Below, piece after piece: positions 25,674 to 31,697 of a DNA stretch of 34,293 nucleotides. The position numbers and the translations under genes were made by a program. Within the stretch, counting starts at the first letter, position 1. The number at the start of each line of letters is the position of its first letter. The stretch is from Collimonas fungivorans. Lineage in GTDB: Bacteria; Pseudomonadota; Gammaproteobacteria; Burkholderiales; Burkholderiaceae_D. Location of the stretch: contig NZ_JAQGLV010000364.1 in the NCBI RefSeq assembly GCF_028292705.1, positions 1 to 34,293 of the forward strand, written 5' to 3'. The notes under the pieces were generated by a model that saw only the letters and a program-made list of their open reading frames with translations, made no database searches and was not told the DNA's origin.

Positions 25674-26126
25674 ATGAAGAACCTGATCGTAGTCGCGGCC
25701 CTGGTGGCCTTGAGCGGTTGCGCTGTAACGCCGAATTCGGCAAACGTATATACCAGCCACCAAGCCCAGGGCGAGCAATCGGTACGGATGGCGGTAGTTG
25801 ATTCGGTGCGTCCGGTCACTATCGACAAGAACAGCGGTGGTAGCGCCGGCACCTTGGCTGGCGGCGCGCTGGGCGCGGTGGGCGCCGGTTCGCTGATCGG
25901 CAAAGGCAACGGATCGATTGCGGCCGGCGTAGTCGGCGCAGTGCTCGGCGGGATTGCCGGCAACCAGGTGGAAAACAACCTGAACCAGCGTCCGGGCCTG
26001 GAAATCACAGTACGCCTGAGCAACGGCGAATTGCGCGCCATTACCCAGGATGCGGACGAGCGTTTCAACGTCGGCGACCGTGTGCGTTTGCTGTCTTCCG
26101 GCGGCGTTACCCGGGTAACCCACTAA
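25674..26126 (+). CDS. slyB: SlyB-like outer membrane lipoprotein (glycine zipper)
   Basis: A 150-residue lipoprotein precursor. The signal ends in the lipobox LSGC, cysteine at about residue 16. A glycine zipper follows (GGSAGTLAGGALGAVGAGSLIG and AAGVVGAVLGGIAGNQVE), then a small C-terminal domain with EITVRLSNGELRAITQ and GDRVRLL, as in SlyB/Pcp proteins of the outer membrane. The frame is open upstream, but the ATG at 25674 has GGAG nine bases before it and gives a proper lipoprotein signal. A strong terminator follows. SlyB-type proteins are linked to envelope stress in enterobacteria; that role here is by analogy. Confidence 0.9.
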   Translation: MKNLIVVAALVALSGCAVTPNSANVYTSHQAQGEQSVRMAVVDSVRPVTIDKNSGGSAGTLAGGALGAVGAGSLIGKGNGSIAAGVVGAVLGGIAGNQVENNLNQRPGLEITVRLSNGELRAITQDADERFNVGDRVRLLSSGGVTRVTH

Positions 26127-26151
26127 GCGCGGATCAAGCGGCTGTAAAGTC

Positions 26152-26189
26152 AAAAAGGCTGGAAGACATGATTGTCTTCCAGCCTTTTT
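26152..26189. terminator. bidirectional intrinsic terminator
   Basis: A stem of up to 17 bp including the A/T flanks (26152-26168 with 26173-26189) and a TGAT loop, with A5 before and T6 after. It can serve the slyB-like gene (plus) and the XRE-cupin gene (minus), which converge here. Confidence 0.92.
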
Positions 26190-26216
26190 TATTGTGCGGG
26201 CAGCGCCGGTCGTTGG

Positions 26217-26837
26217 TTACTGGCCGCCATTATGGATCACCACCAGCAGGGCGGTGGCGGCATTCTTGCCGACATTCTTGATGTAGTGGGGGCGGTCCGC
26301 CGCATAACGCGCGGTTTCGCCGACCTTGATCTTGGTGACGTTGCTGCCGCTCTGGACTTCCAGCATGCCGGACAAGACCGTCAGGTGTTCGCGCGAAGCC
26401 GGTTCGTGCGCCTCCGAGTCGAGGCAGCCGCCGGGTTCCACCGACAGTTCATACCATTCGAACTGGCCGGCCAGCTCGATCGGTCCCAGGATGCGCAGCA
26501 CGCAATGGCCGTCGCGCGAACGCAGCGAAGGCGTGGCGTGGCTGGGCAAGGTTTCAATCGAGGCCGGCACCGGCTGGTTGCCGTCCACCAGCAGCGAGAT
26601 CGGCACGCCGAGGGCGTTGGCCAGGCGCCACACCACGGCAACCGTGGGATTGGCCTGGTTGCGCTCGATTTGCGATAGCATGGACTTGGAGACGCCGGCG
26701 CGTTTCGACAAGGCATCCAGCGAGAGCCCGTCGGCCTGGCGCAGCTTGACCAAGGTATCGCCGACCTTGGGCGGTGCATCCTCCAAATTTTTTCCTGAAT
26801 TGCTGCTCATCTGGTTGACAACCTCGTTTTTGTGCAT
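26217..26837 (-). CDS. XRE-family regulator with C-terminal cupin domain
   Basis: A 206-residue regulator. Residues about 24-82 form an XRE helix-turn-helix ([48 protein letters not shown] region), and about 120-203 form a cupin sensor domain ([38 protein letters not shown]). Such proteins often control amino acid or polyamine catabolism and sense a small metabolite. It is divergent from kbl-tdh with only 65 bases between the starts, containing a perfect palindrome, so it most likely regulates those genes and itself. An ATG at 26810 with GAGG upstream is an alternative start. Confidence 0.88.
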   Translation of the reverse strand: MHKNEVVNQMSSNSGKNLEDAPPKVGDTLVKLRQADGLSLDALSKRAGVSKSMLSQIERNQANPTVAVVWRLANALGVPISLLVDGNQPVPASIETLPSHATPSLRSRDGHCVLRILGPIELAGQFEWYELSVEPGGCLDSEAHEPASREHLTVLSGMLEVQSGSNVTKIKVGETARYAADRPHYIKNVGKNAATALLVVIHNGGQ

Positions 26838-26853
26838 TATCGTGGAATTCTTG

Positions 26854-26867
26854 TTCGATATATCGAA
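26854..26867. promoter_or_regulatory. palindromic operator candidate TTCGATATATCGAA
   Basis: A perfect 14-bp palindrome at the centre of the 65-base gap between the XRE-cupin gene and kbl. It lies 17 bases upstream of the regulator's ATG and 35 bases upstream of the kbl ATG. An AT-rich stretch (26874-26888) follows. Position and symmetry fit a binding site of the adjacent regulator. Confidence 0.65.
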
Positions 26868-26902
26868 TTAAAGCAATATATTATATAAGATCGAGGCAGA
26901 CA

Positions 26903-28126
26903 ATGACACAAGACATCACTACCCAGGCTGGCGCTCCCGGCTTCTACGGCCACCTGCGCGACGAGCTGGCCGGGATCCAGGCCGCCGGCCTGCTGAAAAG
27001 CGAGCGCCTGATCCTTGGCCCGCAGGGCGGCAAGATCAATACCGCCAATGGCGAATTGATCAACCTGTGCGCCAACAACTACCTCGGATTGTCTTCGCAC
27101 CCGGCCTTGATCAAGGCCGCCCACGCCGCTCTGGACAGCCATGGTTTCGGCCTGAGTTCGGTGCGTTTCATCTGCGGCACGCAAGATATCCATCGCGAAC
27201 TGGAACAGCGCCTGGCGCAGTTCCTCGGCACCGAAGACTGCATCCTGTACGCTGCGGCGTTCGACGCCAACGGCGGCCTGTTCGAGCCCTTGCTGGGCGA
27301 GCAGGACGCAATCATCAGTGATGCGCTCAACCACGCTTCGATCATCGACGGCGTCCGCCTGTGCAAGGCGAAACGCTACCGTTACGCCCACAACGACATG
27401 GAAGACCTGGAGCGCTGCCTGAAGCAGGCCAAGGCCGACAACGCTCGTTTCTCGATGGTGTTTACCGACGGCGTGTTTTCGATGGACGGCACCGTGGCGC
27501 AGCTCGATGTGATCCGCCAGCTGTGCGACAAATACGGCGCCTTGCTTGGCGTCGACGACTGCCACGCCACCGGTTTCATGGGTGCGCGCGGACGCGGCAC
27601 GCATGAAGCGCGCGGCATCTTCGGCAAGGTCGATGTGATTACCGGCACCCTCGGCAAAGCCTTGGGCGGCGCCAGCGGTGGCTTCACCGCCGGCCGGCGC
27701 GAAGTGATCGACCTGCTGCGGCAACGCTCCAGGCCATACCTGTTTTCGAACACCCTGATGCCGGCGATCGTCGGCGCTTCGATCGAGGCGCTCAACCTGC
27801 TGGAAGCATCCACCGAACTGCGTGACCGCCTGGAACGCAACACCGTCTATTTCCGCAAAGCCATCACGGAAGCCGGTTTCGAGATCAAGCCGGGGACCCA
27901 CCCGATCGTGCCGCTGATGGTATACGACGCCGTGGTCGCGCAAAACCTGTCGCGCCGCCTGTATGAGCTGGGCGTCTACGCGGTCGGTTTCTTCTATCCG
28001 GTGGTGCCGCAAGGACAGGCGCGGATCCGGGTGCAGATGTCGGCGGTGCATGACGAAGCAACATTGCAGCGTGCCGTGGGCATTTTCCGGCAAGCCGGCG
28101 AAGAGCTGGGCCTGGTGAAGAACTGA
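26903..28126 (+). CDS. kbl: 2-amino-3-ketobutyrate CoA ligase (glycine C-acetyltransferase)
   Basis: A 407-residue PLP enzyme of the alpha-oxoamine synthase family. It cleaves 2-amino-3-ketobutyrate with CoA to glycine and acetyl-CoA, the second step of threonine breakdown. [26 protein letters not shown] (His145), [11 protein letters not shown] (Asp218) and the PLP lysine in [14 protein letters not shown] (Lys252) are visible. Length and sequence fit KBL rather than BioF or ALA synthase, and the tdh-type gene 24 bases downstream supports this. GAGG lies six bases upstream of the ATG. Probably controlled by the divergent XRE-cupin regulator. Confidence 0.95.
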   Translation: MTQDITTQAGAPGFYGHLRDELAGIQAAGLLKSERLILGPQGGKINTANGELINLCANNYLGLSSHPALIKAAHAALDSHGFGLSSVRFICGTQDIHRELEQRLAQFLGTEDCILYAAAFDANGGLFEPLLGEQDAIISDALNHASIIDGVRLCKAKRYRYAHNDMEDLERCLKQAKADNARFSMVFTDGVFSMDGTVAQLDVIRQLCDKYGALLGVDDCHATGFMGARGRGTHEARGIFGKVDVITGTLGKALGGASGGFTAGRREVIDLLRQRSRPYLFSNTLMPAIVGASIEALNLLEASTELRDRLERNTVYFRKAITEAGFEIKPGTHPIVPLMVYDAVVAQNLSRRLYELGVYAVGFFYPVVPQGQARIRVQMSAVHDEATLQRAVGIFRQAGEELGLVKN

Positions 28127-28150
28127 AGAGCAGAATTGAAGAGACAAGCG

Positions 28151-29113
28151 ATGAAAAAAATATTGGTAATCGGCGCTAACGGCCAGATCGGCACCGAACT
28201 GACGACCGCACTGGTCAAGCTGCATGGCGCAAAACAGGTTGTCGCGAGCGATATACAAGCGCTGGGCCGGCACCAGGAACTGGCCTACGAAAAACTGGAC
28301 GTGACCGATGCCAAACACTTGGCCGAGGTAGTGCAGCAACACGATATCGGTGAAATCTATCACCTGGCGGCCGCCTTGTCGGCCAAAGGCGAAGAGCATC
28401 CGGAGTGGGCCTGGAACTTGAACATGACCGGCTTGCTGAATGTGCTGGAAGTGGCGCGCCAGGCCAAGCTGTCGAAAGTGTTCTGGCCCAGCTCGATCGC
28501 CGCTTTCGGCCCGTCGACTCCGCGCGACAATGCGCCGCAGGTCGGCGCCATGGATCCGAAGACCGTCTATGGCATTTCCAAGCTGGCGGGCGAGCACTGG
28601 TGCAGCTGGTATGCGGAAAAATACGGCATGGATATTCGCAGCCTGCGTTATCCTGGCCTGATCAGCTATTCCGCCGAACCCGGCGGCGGCACCACCGACT
28701 ATGCGATCCAGGCCTTGTTCGCTGCTGCGGCGGGCGACGATTACACCAGTTTCCTGGATGTCGACAGCACGCTGCCGATGATGTACATGCCGGACGCCGT
28801 GCGCGCTACCATCGAATTGATGAGCGCGCCGAAGGAACAGCTGAAAGTGGCCGGTTCCTACAACCTGGCGGCGTGGAGTTTTTCGCCGCGCGAGCTGGTG
28901 GCTATCATCAGGCAGCATTACCCATCGTTCAGCATCACGTACCAGCCGGATTTCCGCCAGGCGATCGCCGATGCATGGCCGCGCTCGATCGACGATTCCA
29001 AGGCGCGCGAAGAGTGGTCCTGGTCTCCCGCATACAGCCTGGCCGACATGGTCGACGACATGCTGGCGCACCTTGCCGCGCGCAAATCGGCAATTCAAGA
29101 ACAGGTGGCCTGA
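28151..29113 (+). CDS. tdh: NAD-dependent L-threonine dehydrogenase, epimerase (extended SDR) type
   Basis: A 320-residue extended short-chain dehydrogenase. The NAD motif GANGQIG (about residues 8-14), YHLAAALSAKGE, WPSSIAAFGP and the catalytic YGISK are visible, and RYPGLISYSAEPGGGTTDYA is characteristic of the UDP-galactose-epimerase-like threonine dehydrogenases, not the zinc-dependent E. coli Tdh. It oxidises threonine to 2-amino-3-ketobutyrate, the substrate of Kbl encoded just upstream. The ATG at 28151 is preferred; a TTG lies 15 bases upstream. The same symbol is used for an unrelated enzyme family. Confidence 0.92.
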   Translation: MKKILVIGANGQIGTELTTALVKLHGAKQVVASDIQALGRHQELAYEKLDVTDAKHLAEVVQQHDIGEIYHLAAALSAKGEEHPEWAWNLNMTGLLNVLEVARQAKLSKVFWPSSIAAFGPSTPRDNAPQVGAMDPKTVYGISKLAGEHWCSWYAEKYGMDIRSLRYPGLISYSAEPGGGTTDYAIQALFAAAAGDDYTSFLDVDSTLPMMYMPDAVRATIELMSAPKEQLKVAGSYNLAAWSFSPRELVAIIRQHYPSFSITYQPDFRQAIADAWPRSIDDSKAREEWSWSPAYSLADMVDDMLAHLAARKSAIQEQVA

Positions 29114-29158
29114 GGCCATCCTCCATTTGTTGCGGAGGGCAGGGGAGCGCCGTTTTCT

Positions 29159-29569
29159 TTATGAGAACGGATTCAGCAGGCGCACCCCTGTGCCGAGAAA
29201 ATCATTGGTGTTGCGGGTGACGATCGTGAGTCCGTGGATCAAGCCAATGGCGGCAATCTGCTTGTCGATCGGATGCTGATTGCTGGGTGACATCAGCTTG
29301 CCCCAAACCTGGGCGCAATCCTCATCGAAAGCCAGGATGCGGTCAGCATATCCGGCGACAAGAATATCCAGCCATCGCTCTAACGCCTTGGCTTGCACCG
29401 TATCTCCGCGGTTCTTGATGATCTCGACGCCGCGGCGGATTTCACCTATCGTCTGCACTGAGAGGTAGAGCGAATCCGGATCGACAGACTGCCAGAATTC
29501 CCTGGCTCCCCGGTTTGCTTTTTTTCCTTTACGTGCTTCGCTGATCACGTTCGTGTCGACCAGATACAT
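29159..29569 (-). CDS. PIN-domain toxin, FitB/VapC type
   Basis: A 136-residue PIN-domain ribonuclease-type toxin. The four acidic residues of the active site appear in order: Asp5 (YLVDTNV), Glu43 (QTIGEIRRG), Asp102 (PIDKQIAA) and Asp123 (TRNTNDF). The segment ISEARKGKKANRGAREFW is typical of the FitB branch. It starts three bases after the stop of the antitoxin gene, so the pair is translationally coupled. VapC-type toxins cleave tRNA or rRNA; FitB's RNA target is not established. Confidence 0.92.
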   Translation of the reverse strand: MYLVDTNVISEARKGKKANRGAREFWQSVDPDSLYLSVQTIGEIRRGVEIIKNRGDTVQAKALERWLDILVAGYADRILAFDEDCAQVWGKLMSPSNQHPIDKQIAAIGLIHGLTIVTRNTNDFLGTGVRLLNPFS

Positions 29570-29572
29570 GCT

Positions 29573-29791
29573 TTATTCCTGAATATCGCGCGAATTGAAA
29601 TCCGCATCTTCGCCGGCATTCGGCATGCTAGACAACACTTCCGCAAGCGATTGCCGCTTCGGACGCTGCAATGCGGCTCGCAGAATTTCCCTATGCTCGG
29701 CTTCAGCGCTGCGGCCGTGGGATGCCGCGAGCTGCTTGAGGGCCAAGGCTACATCTTCCTCTACATTTCTGACCACCAGATTTGTTGCCAT
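29573..29791 (-). CDS. ribbon-helix-helix antitoxin, FitA-like
   Basis: A 72-residue antitoxin. NLVVRNVEEDVALALKQLA forms the DNA-binding beta strand and first helix, and GRSAEAEHREILRAAL is the FitA-type second helix. The C-terminal tail (SMPNAGEDADFNSRDIQE) would bind and block the PIN toxin. AGGAAAC lies just upstream of the ATG. An 18-bp perfect inverted repeat begins 17 bases upstream of the start, the expected place for autoregulation by the antitoxin-toxin complex. Confidence 0.92.
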   Translation of the reverse strand: MATNLVVRNVEEDVALALKQLAASHGRSAEAEHREILRAALQRPKRQSLAEVLSSMPNAGEDADFNSRDIQE

Positions 29792-29807
29792 AATGTTTCC
29801 TGAAACG

Positions 29808-29857
29808 ATGATTGCATTGATAGCATTCTAGCGTAATACTGCTATCAATGCAATCAT
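29808..29857. promoter_or_regulatory. 18-bp inverted repeat, likely FitA-type operator
   Basis: 29808-29825 is perfectly complementary to 29840-29857, with a 14-base spacer. Each arm holds two related octamers, TGATTGCA and TGATAGCA. The octamer TGATAGCA resembles, from memory, the half-site bound by gonococcal FitA. The repeat overlaps the expected promoter of the toxin-antitoxin pair. Confidence 0.8.
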
Positions 29858-30024
29858 GCTGCGCAAAACAAGGAGCGGAGCACAAGATGGCTTTCCAGCC
29901 CTTCATTATTGCCGAGAGACGGTGACGATGCTATTTGCTTTGTCTTATTTGCCTGCTCAACATAACTTGATCGAGGCGCTTGAAGAAACTGGCCGGATCG
30001 TATTGCGCCGATCGGGGCGGCCTG

Positions 30025-30912
30025 CTATTTTTCCAGCGCCTTGATTTGAGTGCTCAGTTTTTCCGGCACCGGATAACCTGGGTAGGCTTGGTTGAATTTT
30101 TCCCATTCGTCCAGGGCATCCCGGCGCAATCCCGCCTTGATCATTTCCTCGATCACCGATAACCAGGCTTCGGCCTTGGTGCTTGCCTCGGGTTTGGCCG
30201 GAGCGACGACTGGCGCCGGCACAGAGGGCTCCGGCGCGGCGGCAACCTTCGGTACAGGGATGACTATCGCCCTGACGCGTGAATCGGGCGTTTCCTTGCG
30301 CGCAAGCTGCTCTGGCGCCGCCGCATAATTTTGACGGGTTGCAGTTTCAGCGGCGCCAAGTTGCGGATTTGAATCCGCAACGCCGGCTTCGGCTTTGGCT
30401 TGAGCAGGCGCGGATGCCGCAGGCGGTGGTTCCTGCCTGGCGGGTTTGGGCCGAGCCGGTTGCGGCGCCGTGCGCTGCTTGCCTGCTGCAGGAGGCGGTG
30501 GAGCGGCGGCAGGTGCAGCCGGCGGCGGGGCTTCTGCCTGCGGCGCTTGCGCAACTTGCTCCGGCTGTTCGATTTTTCTCGCTGGTTCAGCAGGCTCCAC
30601 TACCGGCTCGTTCTGCCAGCGCAACGTCACCAGGGTAGCCAGCACCACGCTGGCGGCCAGCGCCAGTTGCGTGTTCCAGCGCCAGCGCGGTTTCCCGGGT
30701 TTGCCTGTCTTGGGCGGCGGAGCGTCGTTGGCGGCCTCGCGCACTGGGACCGCAGCCGCGGTCAGGGCTTCTGCCTGCGCCAGTATTGCTGCATCCAAAT
30801 CCGCCGAGGGCGAGGGCTGCGGCAATCTTCGCAGTTTGCGCGCCAGGTCGCCTTGGCCTTGCAGGAATGCCTCGAATTCGGCGTCGTCGTGCTTGTTGTC
30901 TTCGGCAGTCAT
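30025..30912 (-). CDS. proline/alanine-rich single-pass membrane protein, putative anti-sigma factor
   Basis: A 295-residue protein. An acidic cytoplasmic N terminus of about 80 residues is followed by one membrane segment (about residues 80-98, LALAASVVLATLVTL) and a long periplasmic Pro/Ala/Gln-rich region (about 104-175). The C-terminal 50 residues (AWLSVIEEMIKAGLRRDALDEWEKFNQAYP) look like a TPR-type helical pair. Its ATG overlaps the sigma factor stop (ATGA), the classic layout of a sigma/anti-sigma pair. No zinc-type HxxxCxxC anti-sigma motif is seen, so the role rests on context. Confidence 0.7.
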   Translation of the reverse strand: MTAEDNKHDDAEFEAFLQGQGDLARKLRRLPQPSPSADLDAAILAQAEALTAAAVPVREAANDAPPPKTGKPGKPRWRWNTQLALAASVVLATLVTLRWQNEPVVEPAEPARKIEQPEQVAQAPQAEAPPPAAPAAAPPPPAAGKQRTAPQPARPKPARQEPPPAASAPAQAKAEAGVADSNPQLGAAETATRQNYAAAPEQLARKETPDSRVRAIVIPVPKVAAAPEPSVPAPVVAPAKPEASTKAEAWLSVIEEMIKAGLRRDALDEWEKFNQAYPGYPVPEKLSTQIKALEK

Positions 30913-31508
30913 ACCGCCTCCTCATTGGAAGTCAGGTCCGGCACCAGGTGCTGGCGCAGTTTGCGCATCGCATAGCGCAAGCGGCTCTTGACGGTTTCTA
31001 CCGGCACAGCGGCAATCTGCGCGATTTCTCCTAGGCTCATGTCGTTGAATTGCTGCAAAATCAGGGCCTCTTTCTGTTCGCCGGGCAAGCTGCGTATCGC
31101 CGCGTGCAGCTCGGCGATACGCTGCCTGTGTTCCAGCGCGGCTTCGGGCGACATTGCTTCCTGGGCGGCGTCGGCCAAATAGTCGAATTCCGCTCCGGCT
31201 TCATCTGCGGCGCCGATATCACTGCTCAGCAACACCTGGTGCTGGCGCAGCAGGTCGACCAAGCGGTTGCGCGCAATCTGGAACAGGTAAGTGCGGAAAC
31301 TCGATTCCGGCTGGTAGCGGGCGCGTGCGTGATGCACGCCGGCCCAGGCATCCTGCGCGATTTCATCGACCCAGTCGCGGCGCGGCGAGCGCCATGCAAT
31401 GAAACGATACAAGCCGCGGCTGTGGCGCCGGTACAGTTCCTTGAACGCGCCGAGGTCGCCGTCACGGTACTTGAGCATCAGCGTTTCATCGGAAAGTTCG
31501 GCGTACAT
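30909..31508 (-). CDS. ECF-type RNA polymerase sigma factor
   Basis: A 199-residue sigma-70 family protein. Region 2 covers FKELYRRHSRGLYRFI to SFRTYLFQIARNRLVDLLRQ, and region 4 covers LPGEQKEALILQQFNDMSLGEIAQIAAVPVETVKSRLRYAMRKLR with its helix-turn-helix. The ATG at 31508 (MYAELSDETLM) fits family length, though no good ribosome-binding site precedes it; a TTG at 31583 is a longer alternative. It is coupled to the downstream membrane protein gene and divergent from a VIT/vWA gene, which is a likely target. Confidence 0.9.
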   Translation of the reverse strand: MYAELSDETLMLKYRDGDLGAFKELYRRHSRGLYRFIAWRSPRRDWVDEIAQDAWAGVHHARARYQPESSFRTYLFQIARNRLVDLLRQHQVLLSSDIGAADEAGAEFDYLADAAQEAMSPEAALEHRQRIAELHAAIRSLPGEQKEALILQQFNDMSLGEIAQIAAVPVETVKSRLRYAMRKLRQHLVPDLTSNEEAV

Positions 31509-31645
31509 GGCGGCTTGTTGTTGTGATTCTTTGTACTGTCGGGTGATAGCGGCGATTGTGAGCGCAGCCGTGCAAGAATGCAACAGCCGGATGCAGCGGC
31601 ATTTTTTTTTACGCCGCCATCAATTTATTTAACCCCGTTTGTGAA

Positions 31646-31673
31646 CCTGGCTCGTTTCATATGACAAGCCAGG
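31646..31673. repeat. inverted repeat CCTGGCT-N14-AGCCAGG
   Basis: Seven-base perfect arms (31646-31652, 31667-31673) flank a 14-base spacer holding CATATG, 24 bases before the VIT/vWA start codon. It overlaps a possible ECF-type -35 element (GTGAAC at 31641-31646). It may be an operator or a leader hairpin. Confidence 0.4.
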
Positions 31674-31697
31674 GTATCGGCACTAACGGAGAATAAA

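Noticed and set aside
26837-29119. A 760-codon open frame on the minus strand opposite kbl and tdh.
   Set aside because: It mirrors GC-rich codon structure of two well-recognised plus-strand genes and its product (His/Gln/Arg-rich) matches no family.
29120-29138. Short CCTCC/GGAGG hairpin between tdh and the toxin gene.
   Set aside because: Only five base pairs and no U tract directly after it; too weak to call a terminator.
29856-30044. Small plus-strand frame of 62 codons after the toxin-antitoxin operator.
   Set aside because: No ribosome-binding site, no family match, and it overlaps the 3' end of the anti-sigma-like gene.
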